Source: an uncultured Bacteroidota bacterium | GTDB lineage: Bacteria > Bacteroidota > Bacteroidia > Chitinophagales > Chitinophagaceae | DNA: 24,428 bases | Reading direction: 5' to 3' | Assembly: GCA_903905685.1 (NCBI GenBank) | Contig: CAIVHI010000498.1 | Location: forward strand, 1-24,428 | Shown: positions 9,077 to 15,880 of the stretch, in pieces | How the letters are laid out: every line of letters begins with the position of its first letter | How positions within the stretch are numbered: position 1 is the first letter of the stretch | Translations under genes and position numbers: made by a program | Notes under the pieces: generated by a model | Told to the model about the DNA's origin: nothing | What the model saw: only the letters and a program-made list of their open reading frames with translations | Databases searched by the model: none

Positions 9077-9856
9077 ATGCGGAAAAATTTACCGGTTATT
9101 CTGATTACCAATGACGATGGCATTACTTCGCCCGGCATACGTGCCCTTGTGGAGGCCGTTAAGGATTTGGGCCAAGTTATTGTCGTGGCTCCAGATAGTC
9201 CGCAGTCGGGTATGGGACATGCCATTACGATTGGCACGCCTTTACGGCTCGATCGGGTTGAGGTTTTCCCCGGGGTTGAGTCTTGGCAGTGCAGCGGCAC
9301 GCCTGCCGACTGTGTAAAGTTGGCCCACGATAAAATCCTTCATGCCAAGCCCGATATCTGCCTCAGCGGAATCAATCATGGTGCCAACCATAGTATCAAC
9401 GTTATTTACTCCGGAACGATGAGTGCGGCTATGGAGGCAGCCATCGAAGGCGTACCTTCTATTGGTTTTTCAAGTCTGGATTACAAGTTCGATGCAGACT
9501 TTACGGTTGCGAAAACTGTTGTACATGAATTGGCCAGCCGGATGCTCGCCAAGGAGATGCCGGAGCACATCTTGCTTAATGTCAATATACCGGTATGTAC
9601 ACCCGAGGACTTCAAAGGCATGAAGATTTGTAGGCAGGCATATGCCAAGTGGGAGGAGGATTTCGACCGTCGTACCGACCCGAGAGGAAAAGACTACTAT
9701 TGGATGGTTGGCAAGTTTGTAAATATGGACAAGGGTACGGAAACCGATGTGGAGGCACTAAACCAAGGATATGCATCTGTAGTTCCAATCAAGATAGATT
9801 TTACCGATATGAAGATGCGCGACTGGCTTCGCGAGGAGTGGAGCGATATGTCATAG
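9077..9856 (+). CDS. surE: 5'/3'-nucleotidase SurE
   Basis: 259 residues, typical SurE length. The metal- and phosphate-binding signature is complete: NDDG at residues 12-15 (Asp13, Asp14), Ser44 in PQSGMGHAIT, and Asn100 in the SGINHGAN block; the YSGTMSAAMEA helix and the C-terminal segment with TDVEALNQGYASV-x-P are also present. SurE is a cytosolic, divalent-metal-dependent phosphatase acting on nucleoside 5'- and 3'-monophosphates and is linked to stationary-phase survival in other bacteria. The start at 9077 is supported by the MRKN-x-PVILITNDDG beginning, which matches the family N-terminus. It lies downstream of the SDR gene and is convergent with the MauE-thioredoxin gene, with only 14 bp between the stops and no visible terminator. 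Confidence 0.95.
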   Translation: MRKNLPVILITNDDGITSPGIRALVEAVKDLGQVIVVAPDSPQSGMGHAITIGTPLRLDRVEVFPGVESWQCSGTPADCVKLAHDKILHAKPDICLSGINHGANHSINVIYSGTMSAAMEAAIEGVPSIGFSSLDYKFDADFTVAKTVVHELASRMLAKEMPEHILLNVNIPVCTPEDFKGMKICRQAYAKWEEDFDRRTDPRGKDYYWMVGKFVNMDKGTETDVEALNQGYASVVPIKIDFTDMKMRDWLREEWSDMS

Positions 9857-9870
9857 TTATGGGCTTTTCT

Positions 9871-10806
9871 TCAACGGCGTAGCCATTGCTCCAATATGTT
9901 TTCCGTTAAAGTATTGTATTCCGGCTCCATCTCGGCAATCCCGTTGTGTATGCCCAATAGCATGGGGAACCGGCCGTGGGTGTAATTCATGAAATCTTGG
10001 GCAGCAAGTCGGGAATAGGGGAGGTTTTGCGCCTGAGTTTCTTTCCAAAATTGCGTCAAGTCGCTTTCGGTGCCGCCAATGACCAAGAAGAATGGGAGGG
10101 CAGTATCGCGAGTTTTCATGATTTGCATTTTCCGTGCCGCCATCCTGCAATGGCTGCAATTGGGATTCAGGAAGGCCAAGATATGGTGACCCGAATCTAG
10201 ACGTACTACGGGCGTGACTTTGTTTTGCGCTGAATAGAGTGGGTTCAAGTCTATAGGCCTTGGATAGTTTGGATTTGCAATGGGTTGTGTAGCAGCTAGT
10301 GGTATAATGATAATTGGCAATACGGCGGAGACCAAAAAGCCACTTCCAATTGCTACTTTACTGAAGCGGAAATGCCAACCCTTCCCGTATTTGGAGACCG
10401 GTACCAGTGCGCTAATAATCAAAGCATTCTTTATCAAAGAGTTAGTAGGGCTGATAAATACCGAATCGCCAAAACATTGGCAATTGGCGGTGTTACCGAA
10501 GCGCACCAATAAGTAAATAACATATCCGGACAATGAAATGGTGCCAAGCATCGCAATTTTGGGGACGATGTTGTTTTTGCCGAGTATGGAGCAAGCGAGT
10601 AATAAGCCCGTCCCGATTTCCAAGCCAGGCAATGCGCGTGCGACAATTGCGGCCGTGGTCCATCCCAAATGCGCATAGGCCGCCAAAGCCATTTCGAAGC
10701 TTTCCTCTGAGCAGAGCTTTAGAATGCCCGCCAAAATGAAAATAAGTCCTACAGCAATGGAAATTGCGGTCACGCCAATGCTTCGGTGGGTGGTTTTAAG
10801 CAACAT
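9871..10806 (-). CDS. MauE/DoxX-type membrane protein fused to a thioredoxin-like domain
   Basis: 311 residues. The N-terminal half is a MauE/DoxX-type membrane domain with hydrophobic segments at about 10-30, 50-72, 82-103, 124-138 and 152-172, and the redox motif CQCFGD at 109-114 (Cys109, Cys111), characteristic of the MauE branch. The C-terminal half (about 195-311) reads as a thioredoxin fold: a beta strand HILAFLNP, then a CSHC active site (Cys217, Cys220), and a probable cis-proline at 281 in GRFPML. The arrangement suggests electron transfer between the membrane and a periplasmic thiol partner, by analogy with MauE, DsbD and VKOR systems; the partner is unknown. The ATG at 10806 is preceded 7 nt upstream by TATATTTG. 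A BT_3928-like protein at the right end of the window shares the CxCFGD motif. Confidence 0.85.
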   Translation of the reverse strand: MLLKTTHRSIGVTAISIAVGLIFILAGILKLCSEESFEMALAAYAHLGWTTAAIVARALPGLEIGTGLLLACSILGKNNIVPKIAMLGTISLSGYVIYLLVRFGNTANCQCFGDSVFISPTNSLIKNALIISALVPVSKYGKGWHFRFSKVAIGSGFLVSAVLPIIIIPLAATQPIANPNYPRPIDLNPLYSAQNKVTPVVRLDSGHHILAFLNPNCSHCRMAARKMQIMKTRDTALPFFLVIGGTESDLTQFWKETQAQNLPYSRLAAQDFMNYTHGRFPMLLGIHNGIAEMEPEYNTLTENILEQWLRR

Positions 10807-10813
10807 TTCAACT

Positions 10814-10821
10814 CAAATATA
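10814..10821 (-). promoter_or_regulatory. Bacteroidota -7 element (TATATTTG) 7 nt before the MauE-thioredoxin start
   Basis: On the minus strand TATATTTG fits TAnnTTTG exactly, with seven bases between it and the ATG at 10806. No TTG at the expected -33 position was found. Confidence 0.4.
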
Positions 10822-11009
10822 GCTGTTTGCCGCCCATTATTGCTTGCGGCGCAATTGGCAAGGGGGCTATCGCAAGTTCATTCCAATTGAACCTTAAGCG
10901 AGCATTCTTCTCCATTTACCAACAAAGGCGTCTACGCATCGTTCAAAATTACTAATTAACTATGCGTGAAATATTCAAAACACATTTTTTCATTCGCTCC
11001 CCTAACTCA

Positions 11010-11114
11010 GCTCCCGCACTCAAGCAAATGATCTGCCCAAAACAGGCGACCCGCACTCGTACCAGCACAACAAACACAAAATCCGCTCCACATATCCCGC
11101 TCCCGCTCTCAAGC
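11010..11114. repeat. Pair of 16-bp direct repeats, 89 bp apart
   Basis: GCTCCCGCACTCAAGC at 11010-11025 and GCTCCCGCTCTCAAGC at 11099-11114 match at 15 of 16 positions, in the same orientation. The second copy ends ten bases before the argS stop codon. No function is evident. Confidence 0.5.
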
Positions 11115-11123
11115 GAAGCGCAG

Positions 11124-12923
11124 CTACATTTTGTCCGGCATAGCTATCCCCAATAATTTGAAGGCATTGCGCAACACCATTGCCGTCATTACGGCCATCA
11201 TGAGGCGCAACTGCTTCTTTTCTTCATTTTCGGCTTTGGAGATGCTGTGGGCATCGTAGAAGGTGTTGAAGAGTTGGGCGAGGCCGAAGGTGTAGTTGCA
11301 GACTGTGGATGGGTTGTACTCGTCGGCGGCTTCGTGGAGGATGCCGGGATACTGCTCCAACAACTGTATCATTTTTTGTTCCAACGGCTCCAAGGGTAGG
11401 GTAGCTGTATAGCCGGCGAAGGTGCCAGCGGGCGGCTCTTTGCCGAGCCCCTCCTTGCGGAGGATGGAGCAGATGCGGGCATGGGCATATTGCACAAAGG
11501 TGGCCGTAAACCCATGCAGGTCTATAGACTCCTTGGGGTCGAATATCATTTTCTTCTTAGGGTCCACACGCAACAGATAGAACTTCAGGGCACCCAACCC
11601 AATGGTTTCATACAGCCGCGAGAGCTCGCCTTCGGTAAAGCCCAACGTTTTGCCCGACTCTTCGGTTTGGGCCTTGGCCATCGCAATCATTTCATCAATC
11701 ATGTCGTCGGCATCCACCACCGTGCCCTCTCGGCTCTTCATGCGGCCGGTGGGTAGCTCCACCATGCCGTAAGACAGGTGGTAGATACCGTCTGCGCAAG
11801 GCTCACCCAAGCGTTTCAAGATGAACCTCAACACGCTGATGTGGTAATTCTGCTCGTCGGCAATTACATACACCGACTTATCTAAATGGAATTCCTCATA
11901 TTTCAACTTGGCCGTGCCCAAGTCCTGGGTAATGTATACCGAAGTGCCGTCGCCGCGCAGCAGCAGTTTTTCGTCTAGCCCGTCGGGTTGCAGGTCTATC
12001 CACACCGAGCCGTTTTCTTTTTTGAACAGCAGGCCCTTGGCCAAACCTTCCTCCACAATGCGTTTGCCCAACAGGTAGGTATCACTTTCGTAATACATTT
12101 TGTCGAACGTCACCCCCAGCCGATTGTAAGTCACATCGAAACCCTGATACACCCAGCCGTTCATGGTCTGCCACAAGTGGCGCACCTCGGGGTCACCCAT
12201 TTCCCACAGGCGCAGCATCTCCTGTGCTTCCTTCATGATGGGGGCCTCCCGCTCGGCCGTTTTGTCGTCCATACCTTCGGCCATCAATGCGGCAACCTCG
12301 GCTTTGTAGGCATCATTGAACTTCACATAGTAATAGCCCACCAAGTGGTCGCCCTTGATGCCGGTGCGCTCGGGCGTGGCACCATTACCATAGCGCTTCC
12401 AGGCTATCATAGACTTGCAGATGTGTATGCCGCGGTCGTTCACCAAGTTGGCCTTAATGACGGTATTGCCGGCCTCCTTCAGGATTTCGGACACTGCAGC
12501 CCCCAAGAAGTTGTTGCGCAGGTGGCCAAAGTGCAACGGCTTGTTGGTATTGGGGGACGAATACTCCACCATCACCCGCTGACCCGTATCCCCAAACCGG
12601 CCGAAGGTGGTATCGTTGAAGTGGCCGGTCAGGAAGGATGTCCAGAAATCATCGGAAATGGTGAGGTTTAAGAAACCCGAGACGACCTCGAACGAGGTGA
12701 ACATGGCATCAGCCTTCAAAATGGCCTCGCCCCATTCCTTACCCAGCACATCGGGCTTCTTGCGCAGCAGTTTTACAAACGGGAAAACCACCACGGTATA
12801 ATGCCCCTTGAATTCGGGCTTGGTGAGGTTTACCGCCACCATGGCATCATCTACGGCAATGTCGGGATAGAGGGCGATGATGGCGTTTTTTGCTGCAAGC
12901 CTAACCAATTGCGAGAGTATCAT
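11124..12923 (-). CDS. argS: Arginyl-tRNA synthetase
   Basis: 599 residues, normal for a class I ArgRS. The protein opens with the Add-1/Arg-tRNA N-terminal domain (about 1-90). The HIGH-type signature appears as HFGH at 131-134 inside the SSPNTNKPLHFGHLRNN block. The KMSK-type loop is MKSREGTVVDADD, with MKSREG at 395-400, the variant expected for ArgRS. The C-terminal anticodon-binding DALR domain (about 465-599) contains the FVQYAHAR segment and ends in LLGIAMPDKM, the usual terminus. It charges tRNA-Arg with arginine using ATP in the cytosol. On the minus strand a TAAATTTG element lies 21 nt before the ATG at 12923. The gene is divergent from fabD, with 149 bp between the starts. Confidence 0.97.
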   Translation of the reverse strand: MILSQLVRLAAKNAIIALYPDIAVDDAMVAVNLTKPEFKGHYTVVVFPFVKLLRKKPDVLGKEWGEAILKADAMFTSFEVVSGFLNLTISDDFWTSFLTGHFNDTTFGRFGDTGQRVMVEYSSPNTNKPLHFGHLRNNFLGAAVSEILKEAGNTVIKANLVNDRGIHICKSMIAWKRYGNGATPERTGIKGDHLVGYYYVKFNDAYKAEVAALMAEGMDDKTAEREAPIMKEAQEMLRLWEMGDPEVRHLWQTMNGWVYQGFDVTYNRLGVTFDKMYYESDTYLLGKRIVEEGLAKGLLFKKENGSVWIDLQPDGLDEKLLLRGDGTSVYITQDLGTAKLKYEEFHLDKSVYVIADEQNYHISVLRFILKRLGEPCADGIYHLSYGMVELPTGRMKSREGTVVDADDMIDEMIAMAKAQTEESGKTLGFTEGELSRLYETIGLGALKFYLLRVDPKKKMIFDPKESIDLHGFTATFVQYAHARICSILRKEGLGKEPPAGTFAGYTATLPLEPLEQKMIQLLEQYPGILHEAADEYNPSTVCNYTFGLAQLFNTFYDAHSISKAENEEKKQLRLMMAVMTAMVLRNAFKLLGIAMPDKM

Positions 12924-12944
12924 TACGTTTTAAGCTGTTTGCCG

Positions 12945-12952
12945 CAAATTTA
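12945..12952 (-). promoter_or_regulatory. Candidate -7 element (TAAATTTG) of argS
   Basis: TAAATTTG on the minus strand fits TAnnTTTG and ends 21 nt before the argS start. The 19-21 bp upstream position lacks a TTG, so only the -7 half is supported. Confidence 0.35.
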
Positions 12953-13021
12953 ACGCATAAAACGAACCTTGACCCGACAAACCCCCATTTTACTGTGGGG
13001 CAGTGGTTAGTGCAATGGATG

Positions 13022-13052
13022 TTGGTTGGTAATGGGTTTCGGCCTATTTTAG
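13022..13052 (+). promoter_or_regulatory. Candidate promoter of fabD
   Basis: TTG at 13022-13024, 20 bases, then TATTTTAG at 13045-13052. This fits the Bacteroidota pattern (TTG, 19-21 bp, TAnnTTTG) with one mismatch in the -7 box. It would start transcription roughly 10 nt before the ATG at 13073 and rules out upstream in-frame starts. Confidence 0.45.
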
Positions 13053-13072
13053 CGCACCAAATTCTACTTCAA

Positions 13073-13954
13073 ATGAAACATGCATATATCTTCCCCGGCC
13101 AGGGAGCCCAATATTCGGGCATGGGCAAGTCGTTGTACGAGGGCAGTTCCATAGCCCGCGAATATTTTGAACAGGCCAACGAAATCCTCGGCTTCCGCAT
13201 CACCGATGTCATGTTCAACGGCACAGACGAAGACCTGAAGAAAACAAGCGTCACCCAGCCGGCCATTTACCTGCATTCCATCATCTTGTTTGAAACCATG
13301 GCCGATTTGAAGCCCGACATGGTGGCGGGACACTCCTTGGGAGAGTATACCGCACTGGTAGCTGCCAAGGTACTATCGTTTGAGGACGGCCTACGGTTGC
13401 TCTCCAAGCGCGCCAACGCCATGTTCCGCGCCTGCGAGCTCGTGCCGTCCACTATGGCTGCCGTCTTGGGTATGGATGACGACAAGGTGGAAGCCATTTG
13501 TAGGGAAATTGAAGGCGAGGTAGTGGTTGCAGCAAACTACAACTGCCCGGGCCAATTGGTCATCAGTGGCTCGCACGAGGGCGTGCGCTTGGCAAGCGAA
13601 AAATTGAAGGCGGCGGGAGCAAAACGTACATTGTTGCTGCCGGTGGGCGGTGCCTTCCACTCCCCACTGATGGAGCCTGCACGCGAAGAACTTGCCGAAG
13701 CCATTCGCGCCACCACCTTCGGCACCGCATCGTGCCCCATCTACCAAAACGTGGATGCTCTACCCCATACCGACCCCGAGATCTTGAAAATCAACCTCAT
13801 CAACCAAGTCACCGCGCCCGTGCGTTGGACGCAGAGCATCCGCCAAATGGAAGCCGACGGTGCCAACCACTTCACCGAAATTGGCCCCAAGAACCAGTTG
13901 CAAGGCTTGGTTAAGAAAATAGCCACTGCGGCGGAGATTGACGGGTTCAGTTGA
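13073..13954 (+). CDS. fabD: Malonyl-CoA:ACP transacylase FabD
   Basis: 293 residues from the ATG at 13073. The frame is open upstream to 12995, but the family begins at KHAYIFPGQGAQYSGMGK, and a candidate promoter overlaps the extension, so the later start is chosen. Active-site residues are in place: Ser88 in GHSLGEY, Arg113 in LLSKRANAM, and His196 in GGAFHSPLM. GQGAQ at 9-13 forms the oxyanion-hole loop. The enzyme moves malonyl from CoA to acyl carrier protein in type II fatty acid synthesis in the cytosol. It is not in a fab cluster here: it stands alone, divergent from argS and facing the TPR gene across a gap rich in hairpins. Confidence 0.96.
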   Translation: MKHAYIFPGQGAQYSGMGKSLYEGSSIAREYFEQANEILGFRITDVMFNGTDEDLKKTSVTQPAIYLHSIILFETMADLKPDMVAGHSLGEYTALVAAKVLSFEDGLRLLSKRANAMFRACELVPSTMAAVLGMDDDKVEAICREIEGEVVVAANYNCPGQLVISGSHEGVRLASEKLKAAGAKRTLLLPVGGAFHSPLMEPAREELAEAIRATTFGTASCPIYQNVDALPHTDPEILKINLINQVTAPVRWTQSIRQMEADGANHFTEIGPKNQLQGLVKKIATAAEIDGFS

Positions 13955-14072
13955 TTGGTTTGGCTTTATACCCCAGGACAAGCCGGACGGCACATTTACT
14001 GGCGTTGCTACTTCGATTGCGCCGCGCCCGTAAGGGCGAGCAGGTTACAAAATCAAGAAAGTCCATCTAGCC

Positions 14073-14108
14073 GGAATGCGGCCGCCCACCTCGGGACGGC
14101 CGCATTCC
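14073..14108 (+). terminator. Strong hairpin downstream of fabD, possible terminator
   Basis: A perfect 12-bp GC-rich stem (14073-14084 with 14097-14108) with a 12-base loop that can itself pair CCC with GGG. It is followed by AATTTACG rather than a clean T-run, and lies about 120 bp after the fabD stop, so its role as terminator is uncertain. Confidence 0.4.
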
Positions 14109-14259
14109 AATTTACGATACGTACAACCCGGTTGGGCGCATTTGGACCGATGCCGAAGGTATCGACCCTATCCCGAATCTACTATCAAATTAGACGACGG
14201 CGGAACGGACTCGGAAATGCGCTGGTCAAAGAAATACTTTTCTACGCTGCAGGCAGCAT

Positions 14260-14305
14260 AAGAACCGGAGAGGCCGCACCACGTGGTACGGCCTCTCCGG
14301 TTCTT
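14260..14305. terminator. Long near-perfect palindrome between converging fabD and TPR genes, probable bidirectional terminator
   Basis: Seventeen consecutive pairs (14260-14276 with 14289-14305), one mismatch, then three more pairs and an ACGT tetraloop. The outer arms are AAGAA/TTCTT, so each strand ends in a short T-rich step. It lies 18 bp beyond the stop of the minus-strand TPR gene and well past fabD, as expected for a shared terminator. Confidence 0.65.
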
Positions 14306-14322
14306 AATTCGCAAGCTTAGAC

Positions 14323-15738
14323 TTACTTTATCTTTTTATACCTTGCCACAATCTCCGCCACATTGCTGCGCAGCAGGTATTCGGGATTGAGCTCTGTGAA
14401 CAACTTCAACTTTTTGGGCGACAACTTCATGGCTTTCTCCAAGTTGATGAGGGCATCCTTACCCTTACCCATCTCCAACAAGGCGGCAGCCTGCAAAAAA
14501 GCGAAATCGCCTTTGTCGCCGCAATTTTGACGTGCCATTTCTATTTGCGTCAAAGCTTCCTCATACAGCCCTATTACGTGTAGGCCGCGAATAAGCGCTA
14601 TCCACGTGCTCTTCGACGTAGGCTTCAGCCTTACTGCATTCAGGTAGCACACCAGTGCCTCATTCTGCACATTCATTTCCATAAGGCAGTGGCCTATCGC
14701 CATGCAGTAAGAAGCGTTTTCCTTATCTAGGTGCAGTGCGGTGGAGAACGATTTTACGGCCTTCTCCCATTGTTGCTCCCGTGCGTAGGTTTCGCCTATC
14801 TTGTAAAAAATGGTATCGTCGTCGGGGCTCAGGCGCGATGCCTTGCGGTAGTAGTAACGGGCTTTGGAATAGTCCTTTTTCTTTTCCCAGCAAAAGGCCA
14901 TGGCCTCAAAAATCACGTCTTCGGGCTTGGCTATCTCTATGTGGCTTTCCAACATTTCCAAGGCCTTTTCATACTGTTTCAGGCGCATGAAGTCGTCGGC
15001 CATATTGCGATAGGCGAACTCGAATTTCTCGTCAATGGCTACGCAGTTCTGGTAGGCATCTACACTTTTTTCATACAGTTTGAGCCCCTGATATGCTGCG
15101 CCCAAGTTGAACCAAGCCAATGCGTTGAATGGGTCTTCGTCGGTGAGGGCAATATGGAGCGCGACGCTTTCGTCGAGTCGGTTGGTGAAATCGGCCCAAA
15201 AACAGATTTTCTGGAGGGCTTCTTCGCTTTTTCGGTCAATTTCTATCACCCGCTTCAACGTATCAAATACGGTATTGAAATCTTCGTTTTCGTCATATAC
15301 ATCGGCCAATTCGAGCAGCAATTCGGCTTTTTCCTTACCGCTAAACTTATCGGCCTGTTTCTCCAGCCAATTTGCCGCTTGGTCGTGCTTGAACTGCGAC
15401 ATATATATATCGGAACGCAGTAAAATCGCATCCAAATTCGAATCATCGAATTGCTCCAACTCGTCAAGCACATGGAGTGCCTGTCCATACTTTTGAGATT
15501 GCGTCAGGATTTCGGCCTTCAAGAGCATCAAAGAGACGGAGTACGGAAAATAACTCTTGGCAAGTTCGCAGGCCTCCAAGGCCAGTTCTTCATTGGCCGA
15601 CCGGAAATAGTAGTCTATTACGGATTCAAAGTCTTCCTCATCCATAAAGGATGCCGCTTCACCCCTTTTCAACCTACCGTAATTACCAAGCAATTCTCCA
15701 ATTTGGTCTTCATCGTCATGGAAATCGTCATCAAACAT
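14323..15738 (-). CDS. Tetratricopeptide repeat protein
   Basis: 471 residues from the ATG at 15738. The frame extends to 15786, but a TTG-N19-TAACTTTG promoter covers that extension, and AAGGAAG sits five bases before the ATG, so the inner start is preferred. The N-terminus is very acidic (MFDDDFHDDEDQIGE). The rest is helical repeats with the TPR pattern W-x2-L-G-x2-Y and A-x4-P; clear units include ALAWFNLGAAYQGLKLYEKS (about residues 219-238), followed by FAYRNMADDFMRLKQYEKA and IFYKIGETYAREQQWEKAV, with weaker units towards both ends. No signal peptide or membrane segment is seen, so it is probably a cytosolic scaffold. The partners are unknown. Homologs with this acidic start appear to be common in Bacteroidota, but I cannot assign a function. 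Confidence 0.88.
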   Translation of the reverse strand: MFDDDFHDDEDQIGELLGNYGRLKRGEAASFMDEEDFESVIDYYFRSANEELALEACELAKSYFPYSVSLMLLKAEILTQSQKYGQALHVLDELEQFDDSNLDAILLRSDIYMSQFKHDQAANWLEKQADKFSGKEKAELLLELADVYDENEDFNTVFDTLKRVIEIDRKSEEALQKICFWADFTNRLDESVALHIALTDEDPFNALAWFNLGAAYQGLKLYEKSVDAYQNCVAIDEKFEFAYRNMADDFMRLKQYEKALEMLESHIEIAKPEDVIFEAMAFCWEKKKDYSKARYYYRKASRLSPDDDTIFYKIGETYAREQQWEKAVKSFSTALHLDKENASYCMAIGHCLMEMNVQNEALVCYLNAVRLKPTSKSTWIALIRGLHVIGLYEEALTQIEMARQNCGDKGDFAFLQAAALLEMGKGKDALINLEKAMKLSPKKLKLFTELNPEYLLRSNVAEIVARYKKIK

Positions 15739-15756
15739 AAACTTCCTTGGTTTATT

Positions 15757-15786
15757 CAAAGTTACGGAAAAAATGGTTTTCTCCAA
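15757..15786 (-). promoter_or_regulatory. Complete Bacteroidota promoter of the TPR gene (TTG-N19-TAACTTTG)
   Basis: On the minus strand, TTG (complement of 15784-15786), exactly 19 bases, then TAACTTTG (complement of 15757-15764). Both halves match the primary-sigma consensus of this phylum. The predicted transcription start is around 15750, leaving a leader of about 12 nt that contains the AAGGAAG ribosome binding site. It is the best promoter in the window and decides the start codon. Confidence 0.7.
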
Positions 15787-15815
15787 GTCCCGGCTTCGTT
15801 ACCGTTTTGTCAAAA

Positions 15816-15836
15816 CGGGCCGAAATATACGGCCCC
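15816..15836 (-). terminator. Weak candidate terminator of the NHL/Ig/T9SS gene
   Basis: Read on the minus strand, GGGCCG, a 7-base AT loop, CGGCCC, then GTTTTG. It lies about 45 bp beyond the stop at 15881 and just ahead of the TPR promoter. The stem is only 6 bp and overlaps a second inverted repeat (15802-15809 with 15811-15818), so the call is tentative. Confidence 0.35.
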
Positions 15837-15880
15837 GCAGGGCTTTCAGGGATTAGCAAAAGAACCAAAAAAAATCGAAA

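Larger units (their letters stand above)
10807..11123. other. Intergenic region between argS and the MauE-thioredoxin gene
   Basis: 317 bases between two minus-strand genes. There is no credible ORF: the open frame on the plus strand runs into the argS 3' end and has a low-complexity, Ser/Pro/Thr-rich composition. The region holds the -7 element at 10814-10821 and two near-identical 16-mers (11010-11025 and 11099-11114). No obvious hairpin plus T-run was found to terminate argS. Confidence 0.5.
13955..14322. other. Gene-free gap downstream of fabD with three strong hairpins
   Basis: 368 bases between the converging fabD and TPR genes. No frame gives a recognisable protein. One frame reads plausibly from 13965 to a stop at 14031, then stays open from 14034 to 14261, which could be a decayed gene or chance. 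Three hairpins stand out: 14025-14038 (5 GC pairs closed by a GTAA tetraloop, GNRA type), 14073-14108 and 14260-14305 (listed separately). The concentration of structure suggests terminators, a structured RNA, or both. Confidence 0.5.

Noticed and set aside
10962..11156. 64-codon plus-strand ORF overlapping the argS 3' end
   Set aside because: Low-complexity Ser/Thr/Pro composition, no ribosome binding site, antisense to argS at its end.
11988..12671. 227-codon plus-strand ORF inside argS
   Set aside because: It is fully antisense to a conserved synthetase and its His/Val/Gly-rich translation is the usual shadow of a GC-biased minus-strand gene.
12995..13072. 26-residue N-terminal extension of FabD
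   Set aside because: The family starts at KHAYIFPGQG, the extension is not protein-like for this family, and a candidate promoter lies in it.
13955..14320. 121-codon plus-strand ORF after fabD
   Set aside because: The translation is Arg/Ala-rich without a recognisable pattern, runs through the long palindrome, and overlaps a terminator-like structure.
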